Assembly (NCBI GenBank): GCA_017448825.1
Contig: JAFSKR010000011.1
Span: 1-33,927, forward strand
Source of the DNA: Bacteroidaceae bacterium
GTDB taxonomy: Bacteria; Bacteroidota; Bacteroidia; Bacteroidales; Bacteroidaceae
Direction: 5' to 3'
DNA length: 33,927 bases
The notes below the pieces were generated by a model, which saw only the letters and a list, made by a program, of their open reading frames with translations, had not been told where the DNA came from and ran no database searches. A program made the translations under genes and the position numbers. This document shows positions 1 through 7,978 of this stretch, one piece after another (position 1 is the stretch's first letter; every line of letters begins with the position of its first letter).

Positions 1-23
1 GATGCCTTGTCTCTTCTTGTCTT

Positions 24-44
24 GTTCGCAGTCTGTCAAAGAAC
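24..44 (-). promoter_or_regulatory. Possible boxA-like leader element (edge of window)
   Basis: On the minus strand, just downstream of the promoter at 79-109, the leader contains TTCTTTGACA (positions 34-43) inside a GTTC...GAAC inverted arrangement. From memory, similar TTCTTTGACA boxes occur in Bacteroidota rRNA leaders and spacers, where they resemble the boxA antitermination signal. No rRNA gene lies inside the window, so the assignment rests on this motif and the strong promoter. It could also be the leader of an ordinary gene. Confidence 0.3.
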
Positions 45-78
45 CATTCTTTGGTGCCTCCCGTTTGGAAAGCGAGTG

Positions 79-109
79 CAAAGGTACGACGACTTTGCGA
101 ATTGGCAAA
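79..109 (-). promoter_or_regulatory. Strong consensus promoter pointing out of the left edge
   Basis: On the minus strand TTTG (106-109) is followed after 19 nt by TACCTTTG (79-86). This fits the Bacteroidota primary-sigma pattern TTTG-N19-20-TAnnTTTG at every defined position. Transcription would start near 75 and leave the window leftwards. The -33 element abuts the U-tract side of the terminator at 113-156, so the promoter begins a new unit right after the C10 protease operon ends. Confidence 0.65.
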
Positions 110-112
110 ATT

Positions 113-156
113 TTTCGGGAACTTTTTTCGCCTTTTTGCGAAAAAAGTTCCCGAAA
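113..156 (-). terminator. Strong hairpin terminator after the left C10 protease
   Basis: A 19-bp perfect inverted repeat (arms 113-131 and 138-156, loop CTTTTT) lies 4 nt beyond the stop codon of the C10 gene. Read on the minus strand it is followed by AATTTTG, a short U-run. The stem mixes GC at the base with an A/T run, and it separates the left operon from the next leftward promoter. It could also stop transcripts arriving from the opposite direction. Confidence 0.7.
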
Positions 157-160
157 CAAT

Positions 161-1855
161 TCAAAACTTTCTTTTTTTGACAATTTTTAGGCCATTTGAA
201 AGTGTTTGTCGGTCTATTACTATGCCTTTTTGGACATTATGTACAGGACGTCCACTGACATCAAAGTATTCATGGGCAACCACCCTGACGTTGCTCCCAT
301 TCAAGTTTTCATCTACACATATATTATATATAGAAGACGGAATTTCACCAAAGGTTGCCACACCATCCTTGATTTCTGTATAGACTTGGTTATTAACGGC
401 TCCTCCCACCATGTCTGGAAGAATCCACTCATCATATCCTTTTTGACGGAAAATACAGCTGATGATATAACTACCTTCAGGTGTGTCTGCCGGGATGGAG
501 AATCTGGTAGAGATTGAATTTTTTATATAACTGGAACCGATGGTATTTTCCGTTTCTTGGGTTGTCAAGTTTTTCAGAAGATTGCCATCGAGGTCGAACA
601 GCCCTATACCAAAATACCATGTCTTGCCACTGTACGTCAGGTTCCCAACCTCTGCCAGCATCACCATTTTCTCTTTTCCCAGATTGAGTGAGCCTTTTAG
701 GGAAAACGCGCCCATCACATAAGGTGGAACAGGTGCTGGCACCTTGTCTTCGCCCGTATAATCTGGTTCCAGACCCACGATCATGCTTTGCATTTCAGCA
801 AAACTCGATGAAGCCGTAGCATTGAGAAGGGTGATGTCGAAATAGCCATCACTGCTACCATTCCATCCCCAGTTCACATGCACAAAACCATTCGAGTCGT
901 ACCCATCCAGCAGAAACTGATGACCACCGCTCTCACCTCGACCACTGTACAGCACAGGGCAACCAGCGTCAAGTTCTGCCTTCCACAAAGCATCCCACTC
1001 CGCTTGTGTGGCATAACAATCCCGCCACAGGGATTTAATGGAGGAAGCCTTATAACTGAAGTTCTCATACATGGCTCGGATAATATAATCGCTAATTGTA
1101 CCACTGGAACTGGCACCATACTCCATACGTGTCGCCACACCGCAATCGTAACAGATTTTCGACACTGCAGCGGCTGCCGCCATGTCGGCTTTCAGTTCTT
1201 TCGTCGTGTTAAGCATGATACCCCAGTCATAGGTGCTTTGCGAGAAATCCACCGACAGCGCACCCACCCCCGTCAGACCAGACGCATAAGTTACCTGACC
1301 CGTTCCAGTCTTGGGCCATTCATGGTGCTTCAGGATTTGTGCCAATGCGATGGCGACACAACCAGCAACGCTGCGCTTATTGCCATCCATCGGGCACAAA
1401 GCATTGTAAGGGTCACCTTGACCCCATTGTGTCTGGCATAGCGGTTCCACAACAGGCACCGCTTCCGCTCTTCTTGGTGCGAACTCCACCATCTTGCCTT
1501 CACGTACGTCTGTCACCAGCGCAGCATAAGCATGAAGGAAGTCCACCAAAGCGGGAGCCATGTTGTCGGCAGTTGAAAACTCATTTTGGTCAGAGTAAGC
1601 CACCACAGCAGGCAAGGTGCTCTCACCACTGATGATGGCAAATCCCCCACCCTCCTCACGAGAGAACACATAGTAAGCAGGTGCGCCAACGCCACCACGG
1701 CTCTTTGTTTCCTGTGCATGGGCATCGACATTCATCGTCACCGCATGACCCAACACCTGCTGCGCAGTTTTCCGCGCCTTCTCCATACCGACAGGAGCAG
1801 CGTAACACACTGCTCCTGTCAATATCAAGGTTAATAAGATTAAAGACCTTCTCAT
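161..1855 (-). CDS. Secreted C10-family cysteine protease (streptopain/interpain-like)
   Basis: This 564-residue protein is a predicted secreted papain-like cysteine protease. Residues 1-19 form a signal peptide. Residues about 20-120 resemble the inhibitory Spi/C10 propeptide, including a YYVFSREEGGGFAIISG segment. The catalytic domain follows, with the nucleophile Cys166 in VAGCVAIALAQ, His312 in GGHQFLLDGY, and the family HVNWGWNGSSDGYF motif. The C-terminal region (about 370-564) is a beta-rich extension ending in a YFDVSGRPV...GIVIDRQTL...IVKK module nearly shared with the protease at 14303-16009. The ATG at 1855 was chosen because it opens directly on the signal peptide; upstream in-frame codons overlap the preceding gene and lack one. 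It is the last gene of the left operon, 1 nt after the lipoprotein stop, so it is probably cotranscribed and translationally coupled. Confidence 0.9.
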   Translation of the reverse strand: MRRSLILLTLILTGAVCYAAPVGMEKARKTAQQVLGHAVTMNVDAHAQETKSRGGVGAPAYYVFSREEGGGFAIISGESTLPAVVAYSDQNEFSTADNMAPALVDFLHAYAALVTDVREGKMVEFAPRRAEAVPVVEPLCQTQWGQGDPYNALCPMDGNKRSVAGCVAIALAQILKHHEWPKTGTGQVTYASGLTGVGALSVDFSQSTYDWGIMLNTTKELKADMAAAAAVSKICYDCGVATRMEYGASSSGTISDYIIRAMYENFSYKASSIKSLWRDCYATQAEWDALWKAELDAGCPVLYSGRGESGGHQFLLDGYDSNGFVHVNWGWNGSSDGYFDITLLNATASSSFAEMQSMIVGLEPDYTGEDKVPAPVPPYVMGAFSLKGSLNLGKEKMVMLAEVGNLTYSGKTWYFGIGLFDLDGNLLKNLTTQETENTIGSSYIKNSISTRFSIPADTPEGSYIISCIFRQKGYDEWILPDMVGGAVNNQVYTEIKDGVATFGEIPSSIYNICVDENLNGSNVRVVAHEYFDVSGRPVHNVQKGIVIDRQTLSNGLKIVKKRKF

Positions 1856-1856
1856 C

Positions 1857-2687
1857 TTACTTCTTTTCCAAGCGGAGGTTTCCATTATAGATTTCCCAGA
1901 AGCCCTCATCATCAGCAACGCCAAAGGCATTCTTGATGAGCAAGTTTTCGCCATAGTCCAACACATCGATATAGATGTCGTCGTATCCTTCTGCCACTGA
2001 ATAGTCAGCATCATCCAAACCTATTATGAAGACAGAGCCGTAACCGACCATCTGACCGCCTTCAATAGTGATCGTCTTTTTCTGCCAATCAATCACGCCT
2101 TCATAGTAGTTGTAGCCTTCAGAAGCCACATATCCATAACTTGCGAAATAGGGGTCGAGGTCGTTCACCACACACTTGGTAGAATCTTCATCATCGATTT
2201 CAATCGTCACGCTGAAAGCACGTTCCTCGCCCGTAGCAGCGATTGTCGTACCACTATATGTACCAGCCAAGTGAGCCTTGCCAAACTCAGGCTCGCCTGT
2301 CTCCACTTTCTGTACATCCGAGAAGGCCATCCGATTGTCCTTGGCCACCACGTATGCCTGAATGTAGTAAGTGGTGAGGGGTTGCAACTTCTTAGCCACA
2401 GCCGTGAACTCAGCAGTCACAGCCGATGCTGGCCAATAGGCCGCGTCAGCCATGTCTTCTGAAGAGGCTATGCGCACACCTACCTCAGCAGCCTTTGAAG
2501 CATCGCTCACAGTACCCGAAACAGTCACAGCACTGCTACCTCCATTGGCAGTAGCAATAGCCACCGTAGGGGCCGTACCGACAGCATACTTGCCATCGAT
2601 TTCGTCCTTGTCGTCCATGGTCGAGTTACAGCTCACCAGCGCAAGCGCAACTGCCACAAACGGAAGAAATATCTTATACTTTTTCAT
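1857..2687 (-). CDS. SusE-position surface lipoprotein with Fn3-like domain
   Basis: This 276-residue protein has a lipoprotein signal peptide with lipobox ALVSC and Cys20 as the predicted lipidation site. Asp and Glu follow the Cys closely (STMDDKDE), a pattern compatible with surface export of Bacteroidota lipoproteins. Residues about 38-130 look like a fibronectin-III or Ig-like beta-sandwich (TVSGTVSDASKAAEVGVRI, then LQPLTTYYIQAYVVA). The remaining residues are beta-rich and acidic and belong to no family I can name. It lies between the susD-like gene and the C10 protease gene, the slot usually held by an accessory ligand-binding lipoprotein. By analogy it may capture protein or peptides; this is inference. 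Confidence 0.75.
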   Translation of the reverse strand: MKKYKIFLPFVAVALALVSCNSTMDDKDEIDGKYAVGTAPTVAIATANGGSSAVTVSGTVSDASKAAEVGVRIASSEDMADAAYWPASAVTAEFTAVAKKLQPLTTYYIQAYVVAKDNRMAFSDVQKVETGEPEFGKAHLAGTYSGTTIAATGEERAFSVTIEIDDEDSTKCVVNDLDPYFASYGYVASEGYNYYEGVIDWQKKTITIEGGQMVGYGSVFIIGLDDADYSVAEGYDDIYIDVLDYGENLLIKNAFGVADDEGFWEIYNGNLRLEKK

Positions 2688-2701
2688 GTTTCTATGTTCA
2701 A

Positions 2702-4198
2702 TTAGTCGTTCTGTTCACTTTCTGAAATTTTTGTATTCTCCTGCATCTCGCGCTGTGGCAACTGATATACCCATTTGGGATCCTGAGCAGGAACTGCAAT
2801 AATGAAGCCAGCCAAATGGTTGGTGCCTTCATAGTCGCGGTCAAAGCCCTTGTTGAGACGGCGCAGGTCGAAGCCAGCGAAACCTTCACCCCACAGTTCT
2901 ATGCGGCGTTGCAAGAGAACATCGTCCAAGCTGACCGTCTGCTTGTTCCAAGAAGGTTGGCGATTCTTCATCAGTTCACCCAACACAGTGGCAGCACCAG
3001 AAGCATCACCCTGACGCACCTTAGCCTCTGCCTCAATCAGATACATCTCAGCAGCACGCATATACACGTAGTCCTCGGTCAACTGCCCGTCAGAACCAAA
3101 CTTCAGGTTGGCGTAGGGCAGCTGTGAACCTACTGTCGGTTGCGAGTCATCGCCATCTGGACCATTGAAGAGGGTCTTGCGCTCGTCGTCATCAGCCATC
3201 TGACTGTAGAGACGTGCATCAATAAGACGTGTAGAGTAACCCAGACCTGCATAGCCAGACTCCAAGCTGGAAATATGAGAGAAGAACGAAGCGTAAGAAG
3301 TAGCTGTCTCCGTGTTGTGGTCGAAGCCCCACATCCATTCAGAGTTCGTGATGTCCATGAAGCCATCATGCAGCTGTGTGGTGCTCATCGGAGCGTAGCC
3401 TTTGCGAGCAGTATTAGCGGCACTGGCAGCCTTGTCCCACTGCTGTGTAAGCAGATAGAAACGTGCCAGCAGACCATTTGCCACATTGGCATCGATGTAG
3501 TTCTTCGAGGGACGCTTATAGCCAGCCTCTGTAAGGTTTTTCACAGCGTTCTCAAGGTCTGCTTGTGCCTGATCCAGCACAGCAGTCACCGTGTTACGAC
3601 CTTTTGCAGCTTCCATTTCCTCTGAACTCTTGCCATCAGCCTCCGTATAGATGAGTGGCACACCTGGGCGATCGCCAGCGATGGCACCATCAGCACCTAT
3701 AGGGTTCTGGAAGAGTTGGATAAGCACCGTGTAAGCCAGACCTCTCACAGCCTGAGCCTGTCCCACGATGGCTTTTTCAGATTCGTTTTGAGGGCCATCG
3801 GGATAGAGGCTGATGAGCTGGTTGGCCTTATCCACCATTGTGTAGAGAATCGTCCAGTGTGAGCGCACACGACGGTAGGTTTCCAAACGGTTGTCCATCT
3901 GATAGTCATAGTTGAACCAGTGGGCAGCCGAGAGCGCAATGTCCTCGCTGCCGAGGTCGGTGGCATGCATGATAGACATATAGCCCCAAGTGTCGTGGGC
4001 ATCGGCATCAATGGGATCCCATTCCACCATCCACGACCAAATACCATTCAAGAACACAGAAGGGTCTTCGGCTGCAATCTCGCCCACCTCATCCTGTCCA
4101 AGGTATCGTGTATAATCTGTGTCGAGGTAGTCGGTACCACAACTTGACAGGGCAAGTACAGCAGCGACTCCTGCAACGATATTCTTAATAGATTTCAT
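2702..4198 (-). CDS. SusD/RagB-family outer-membrane lipoprotein
   Basis: This 498-residue protein has the lipobox ALSSC (Cys20) followed by GTDYLDTDYTRYLGQDEV, typical of SusD/RagB N-termini. Helical TPR-like segments follow (IVGQAQAVRGLAYTVLIQLFQNP, then NVANGLLARFYLLTQQWDKAASAA). Near the C-terminus is the family signature LLQRRIELWGEGFAGFDLRRLNKGF, then a proline-rich WVYQLPQREM segment. SusD proteins form a lid over the SusC channel and deliver ligand. The gene follows the susC-like gene by 29 nt. With a C10 protease in the same operon, peptides are a more likely ligand than glycans, as reported for RagAB of Porphyromonas gingivalis. No glycoside hydrolase or polysaccharide lyase is nearby. 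Confidence 0.93.
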   Translation of the reverse strand: MKSIKNIVAGVAAVLALSSCGTDYLDTDYTRYLGQDEVGEIAAEDPSVFLNGIWSWMVEWDPIDADAHDTWGYMSIMHATDLGSEDIALSAAHWFNYDYQMDNRLETYRRVRSHWTILYTMVDKANQLISLYPDGPQNESEKAIVGQAQAVRGLAYTVLIQLFQNPIGADGAIAGDRPGVPLIYTEADGKSSEEMEAAKGRNTVTAVLDQAQADLENAVKNLTEAGYKRPSKNYIDANVANGLLARFYLLTQQWDKAASAANTARKGYAPMSTTQLHDGFMDITNSEWMWGFDHNTETATSYASFFSHISSLESGYAGLGYSTRLIDARLYSQMADDDERKTLFNGPDGDDSQPTVGSQLPYANLKFGSDGQLTEDYVYMRAAEMYLIEAEAKVRQGDASGAATVLGELMKNRQPSWNKQTVSLDDVLLQRRIELWGEGFAGFDLRRLNKGFDRDYEGTNHLAGFIIAVPAQDPKWVYQLPQREMQENTKISESEQND

Positions 4199-4227
4199 TG
4201 TTTACTGTATTTATTAGTTTACCAATT

Positions 4228-7200
4228 TTAGAAAGAGAGGTTGACACCAATTGAATAAGTGCTCAAGGCAGAGTAGCCGTAGCCCGTGAAACCACCGAAT
4301 GCAGCAGAGCCGTCGCCATTCGTGTCGTTCATGCGTGGGTCGAAGCCCTTACGCTTAGAGCGGAGCCAGATGTTGTCGCCCGAGAAATAAACACGTAGCT
4401 TCGAGATGCCTGCACCTGCCAGCAGCGACTTCGGGAATGTGTAGCCAAAGGTGATGTTGCGGAGGCTGAAGTAGTTGGCACGTGTCAGGAAGAAGTCGCT
4501 GGCACCACTGATGGTGTACTGGTCATTGTCCTGATACCTCAGGGCAGGAATCGCCGTGTCAGTGTGGCCTGGTGTCCAGCGGTTGAACATATCTTTGTGG
4601 AAGTTCTCGCCCTGGTCACCTGGGTTCATCAGCCTCATATACTGGTCATCCATCATCCAACCACCCAGCGAGAAGGCTGTAGCGATAGAGAGGTCGAAAC
4701 CCTTAAATTCAACAGACGTAGAAACACCACCTGTGAAGGTTGGCAGCGAGCTCTTGCCTGTACGACGACGTGAAGCGTCAGAACTGCTATTCACGATGTA
4801 GCGAGCCTCTCCCGTCTTCGCGTTATACTCCTCATAGCCAGCCTTGGTATCAGCATCGAGGGCATCCCACTCTGCCTGTGTGTACTCATCGTAAGCGTTG
4901 TACATCGTCTTACCAGTTTCAGGATCTGCGCCGAGGTACTCATAGAGATACCAGTCGTAGAGCGAACCGCCGATGCTGCGCCAGTAGTAACCAGATTGAT
5001 AGCCGTCAGGATAAAGTGTCTTGTCCTGCTTGGAGGCAGGCAGCTTGGTCAACTTATTCTTGTAGTGTGTGCCGTTCAACGAGATGTTCCACTTCAGGTC
5101 GCGGGTCTTGATGACATCGGCACTCACCGTGAACTCGATACCCGTGTTCTTCATGTCCATCTCGTTGCGATAGATACCATTGGGCGTACCCTCAGATGGA
5201 GCCAATGGAGAATAGTAGAGCATATCACGTGTGTCCTTGATGAAGAAGTCGAAATCCACCGAGAAGCGGTCAAGGAGACGGGCTTCAAAACCGAGGTTGA
5301 AGTTGCGGCTCTTTTCCCACTTCAAGTCCTTGTTACCGCGGTTCACCTTCGTGAAGGCTGCTTCACCATCTACACGCTCAACTCTGTAAAGGTCTGTGTA
5401 GTTGTGGTAGTAGCCCACGTTATCGTTACCCTGCGTACCATAGCTGGCTTTCAGTTTCAAGTCGTTGATGGCAGTGATGTCCTTCATCCAAGGCTCTTCC
5501 TTGATGCGCCATGCACCACCAATCGCCCAGAACGTACCCCAACGGTTGCCGCTGGCAAAACGTGAGCTACCGTCACGACGCACACTGGCTGTGAAGTAGT
5601 AGCGATCCTTATAATCATATTCACCCTTCATGAAGACACCTTCGAGGGCATATTCCCATGAATAGCTGTTCAGACCCTGATAAACCGTAGCGTTGGAGAA
5701 GTCAGAGTTAGTTTTGTCGGCAAAGTTAGTCATGTGACCATACAGATACTTATAAGCATCCTTCTTGTTCTCATGACCCAGCAACACGTGCACCTTGTGG
5801 TCGCCATACGTCTGGTTCCAGTCAATCAGCTGGTTGGCGTTCAACGCCTGACGACGGGTGGCATACTTATAGCCACGACCACCGTAGGCAGCAGCATCGC
5901 CACCAATCGGTGTCATGAAGTCCGTCTGGTTCAAGTTGAAGAGGTCGTAAGCCAAGTTGCCCGTCACCTTGAAGCCGTAGGGCAGCTTCACCTCAATGTA
6001 GCCACGCGAAGAGAGGTTATCAATCAGCGTCTTGTGCTCTCCTGCCTCGGCAGCCGCCCAAGGGTTCTGCTCTGAAGCGTAAGGACGCTGGTACTCGGTA
6101 CCGAAGTCGTACTTGCCACCTGCATTGTTGAGGGCTGGATTACCATCGGCATCGTAGAAGTAGATAGGATAGATGGGGGCGATGTTCTGCGAGAACGAGA
6201 ACAAGTTGGAATAGTTGGTGCCCTCATCGTCGTTGTAACGATCCTGTTCCGTGCGAGCGTAAGCAATGTTACCGCCCACCTTGATGAAATCGTTAATCTT
6301 CTGATCCACCTTCACGCGACCGCTGTAGCGCTCGAAGCCCGAACCGACCACGTAACCCTTGTCGTGCAGATAACCAAACGAAGCGTATGCCTGCGTATTC
6401 TCAGAACCGCCAGAGATACCCACGTTATACTCCTGACGCACCTTCGTCTTGAAGGGGTCTTTCAGCCACTTGTCGCCCCACTTCTTCTGCTTGGCATTGG
6501 GATTCAGCTGACCATTTGCATCCACGATGGCATTGTCAGCCACACCCTTGAAGCTATTGTAGCCCACGATGTCGATAAGGTGCTGAGAAGCATACTCACC
6601 TGCACCAGCATAACCCATCTGAGGCACCAGCATATTGCGGTAAGACTCCCACATCATCTCATACCACTCGCCATCGTCCTCAATCACGTCGTAGGCACTC
6701 ACACCACGCGTGTTCACACCCACGCGAGCGTTGAAGTCGATGCGAGCCTTGCCACGACCACCAGCTTTCGTGGTAATCATGATGACACCGTTAGAACCAC
6801 GTGCACCATACATAGAGTTGGCGGCAGCATCCTTCAACACGGTCAGCGAAGCAATATCCTGTGGATTGATAGAGTTCAAGCTACCTTCGTAAGGCACACC
6901 ATCCATCACGATAAGTGGCTCCTGGCTCGAAGAAATCGAACCAATACCACGGATGATGATAGCGGCCTGAGCACCTGGCGTATTCGAGTAAGAGGAGAGC
7001 TGCAAGCCAGCCACCGCACCTTCGAGGGCACGCTCAATGCTGGACACCTGCACCTTCTCTATCTCCTCACCCTTCACCGTCGTGGCAGCACCCGTGAACG
7101 ATGCCTTCGACTGGGTGCCGTATGCCACCACAATTTGCTCGTTCAGGTTTTGGGCATCGCTGTCCATATAAATCTTCATGTTAGGTTTGATAGCCACCTC

Positions 7201-7449
7201 CTTCGTCACCATACCGATGTAGGAGACCACGAGGTGCTTAGCAGAACTGGGGACATTGTTGATGGTAAAGCGTCCATTCACATCGGTAGCGGCACCGATG
7301 CCCGTGGAACCCGCCACAACTACAGAGGCCCCAATCACAGGTTCGCCCGTCTCGCTTTCGATGACAACGCCTGTCACCTTCTGCTGGGCGAAAGCCATGC
7401 TGACTGTCATCAGACAGACAGCAAGCAGCGACCATAATCTTTTTTCCAT
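4228..7449 (-). CDS. SusC/RagA-family TonB-dependent outer-membrane transporter
   Basis: This 1073-residue protein has a 21-residue signal peptide, then a carboxypeptidase-D-like domain (about 22-100, with GEPVIGASVVVAGSTGIGAA). The plug domain follows (about 105-230, with VVAYGTQSKASFTGA, IIIRGIGSI, LIVMDGVPYEG and VLKDAAANSMYGARGSNGV), and the remainder is a 22-strand-type barrel ending in a hydrophobic aromatic terminus (YSIGVNLSF). It imports the ligand captured by its SusD partner, energised by TonB/ExbBD. It is the first gene of the left operon. Its leader, start codon and signal-peptide codons are part of the 175-nt inverted repeat shared with the paralogue at 8086. Past the plug the two receptors diverge strongly, so they probably take different substrates. 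Confidence 0.95.
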   Translation of the reverse strand: MEKRLWSLLAVCLMTVSMAFAQQKVTGVVIESETGEPVIGASVVVAGSTGIGAATDVNGRFTINNVPSSAKHLVVSYIGMVTKEVAIKPNMKIYMDSDAQNLNEQIVVAYGTQSKASFTGAATTVKGEEIEKVQVSSIERALEGAVAGLQLSSYSNTPGAQAAIIIRGIGSISSSQEPLIVMDGVPYEGSLNSINPQDIASLTVLKDAAANSMYGARGSNGVIMITTKAGGRGKARIDFNARVGVNTRGVSAYDVIEDDGEWYEMMWESYRNMLVPQMGYAGAGEYASQHLIDIVGYNSFKGVADNAIVDANGQLNPNAKQKKWGDKWLKDPFKTKVRQEYNVGISGGSENTQAYASFGYLHDKGYVVGSGFERYSGRVKVDQKINDFIKVGGNIAYARTEQDRYNDDEGTNYSNLFSFSQNIAPIYPIYFYDADGNPALNNAGGKYDFGTEYQRPYASEQNPWAAAEAGEHKTLIDNLSSRGYIEVKLPYGFKVTGNLAYDLFNLNQTDFMTPIGGDAAAYGGRGYKYATRRQALNANQLIDWNQTYGDHKVHVLLGHENKKDAYKYLYGHMTNFADKTNSDFSNATVYQGLNSYSWEYALEGVFMKGEYDYKDRYYFTASVRRDGSSRFASGNRWGTFWAIGGAWRIKEEPWMKDITAINDLKLKASYGTQGNDNVGYYHNYTDLYRVERVDGEAAFTKVNRGNKDLKWEKSRNFNLGFEARLLDRFSVDFDFFIKDTRDMLYYSPLAPSEGTPNGIYRNEMDMKNTGIEFTVSADVIKTRDLKWNISLNGTHYKNKLTKLPASKQDKTLYPDGYQSGYYWRSIGGSLYDWYLYEYLGADPETGKTMYNAYDEYTQAEWDALDADTKAGYEEYNAKTGEARYIVNSSSDASRRRTGKSSLPTFTGGVSTSVEFKGFDLSIATAFSLGGWMMDDQYMRLMNPGDQGENFHKDMFNRWTPGHTDTAIPALRYQDNDQYTISGASDFFLTRANYFSLRNITFGYTFPKSLLAGAGISKLRVYFSGDNIWLRSKRKGFDPRMNDTNGDGSAAFGGFTGYGYSALSTYSIGVNLSF

Positions 7450-7556
7450 TCTTTGAATTAAATTAGTTAATAATATAAAGTTTGATTTTGTCTCTAATCG
7501 TCTGTACGTGCACCAATACTGGATGGTTTGTGCATCATTTCTGGCATGATACCCGC
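7382..7556 (-). repeat. Left arm of 175-nt inverted repeat spanning the susC start
   Basis: The minus strand of this stretch aligns without gaps to the plus strand of 7979-8153. By eye I count 10 mismatches in 175 nt, about 94% identity. The core 7394-7498 matches 8037-8141 perfectly over 105 nt. Each arm contains the last part of the leader, the ATG and the signal-peptide codons. The perfect match includes synonymous positions, so it reflects recent duplication, gene conversion or recombination, not protein-level conservation alone. Confidence 0.93.
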
Positions 7557-7571
7557 CCCATCTTATTATTT

Positions 7572-7591
7572 AACATAATGCATCTTATACG
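7572..7591 (-). repeat. 20-nt leader element, left inverted copy
   Basis: The minus strand reads CGTATAAGATGCATTATGTT, an exact match to the plus strand at 7916-7935. The flanks are not conserved, and the distance to the 175-nt arm differs on the two sides (15 nt here, 43 nt on the right). The element is therefore an independently conserved block. It contains the palindrome ATGCAT. For the left operon it lies within the predicted leader RNA. Confidence 0.85.
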
Positions 7592-7714
7592 TCCACATTT
7601 CAGTCTCTTTCTTGCTATTCTTTGTTTCTTTCTACTACCATATTCCTCTCTTGCTATTCATTTTTAACTCCTCTGACATCAACACAAAAAGAACACAAAA
7701 AGCACAATTGGCTG

Positions 7715-7722
7715 CAAATATA
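7715..7722 (-). promoter_or_regulatory. -7 box of the left susC operon promoter
   Basis: The minus strand reads TATATTTG followed by CAGCC, a full match to TAnnTTTG in the context typical of Bacteroidota start sites. No good TTTG lies 19-20 nt upstream; only TTTTTATG-like sequence occurs there. This fits a promoter that needs an activator or another sigma factor. The start would be near 7711, giving a leader of about 260 nt. The box lies inside the segment bounded by the inverted repeats. Confidence 0.55.
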
Positions 7723-7844
7723 ACACTTTTTTACTAAATTTTTCATAAAAAGCACTCTTTTTGTCACTATTTTTATAAAAAAGTTAAAAAAAGTCTGTTT
7801 TTGGGAGGAATTGACTAACAATAGCACTTCTTCCCACCATAGGC

Positions 7845-7901
7845 ATCAAGGCTGACACATTTAAGTATTTGTTTGCAATATTTAAGTGCTCCAGCCTTGA
7901 T
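7845..7901. promoter_or_regulatory. Inverted repeat enclosing phased direct repeats (candidate operator)
   Basis: ATCAAGGCTG (7845-7854) and CAGCCTTGAT (7892-7901) form a perfect 10-bp inverted repeat. Inside the 37-nt gap are two exact copies of ATTTAAGT (7859-7866 and 7880-7887) 21 bp apart, which is two helical turns. The layout suits a dimeric DNA-binding regulator with flanking half-sites, or a cruciform/RNA hairpin. It lies close to where a rightward promoter is expected. No regulator is identified for it. Confidence 0.45.
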
Positions 7902-7915
7902 TTTTGAGATGTGCT

Positions 7916-7935
7916 CGTATAAGATGCATTATGTT
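7916..7935 (+). repeat. 20-nt leader element, right inverted copy
   Basis: This is an exact copy of the element at 7572-7591 in opposite orientation, each facing its own susC gene. The right copy continues as TTTAC, giving TATGTTTA, a near match to the -7 box (last base A instead of G). It could therefore contribute to a rightward promoter. Confidence 0.85.
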
Positions 7936-7978
7936 TACTTGGAGGGCATCATTCCTATATATATAAATAATGTGTAGA

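Noticed and set aside
161-2014. Longer 617-residue reading of the left C10 protease
   Set aside because: The extra 53 residues overlap the lipoprotein gene and precede a perfect signal peptide beginning at the ATG at 1855.
6364-7437. Plus-strand open frame of 357 codons
   Set aside because: Antisense to the left susC-like gene; His/Thr-rich translation with no recognisable domain.
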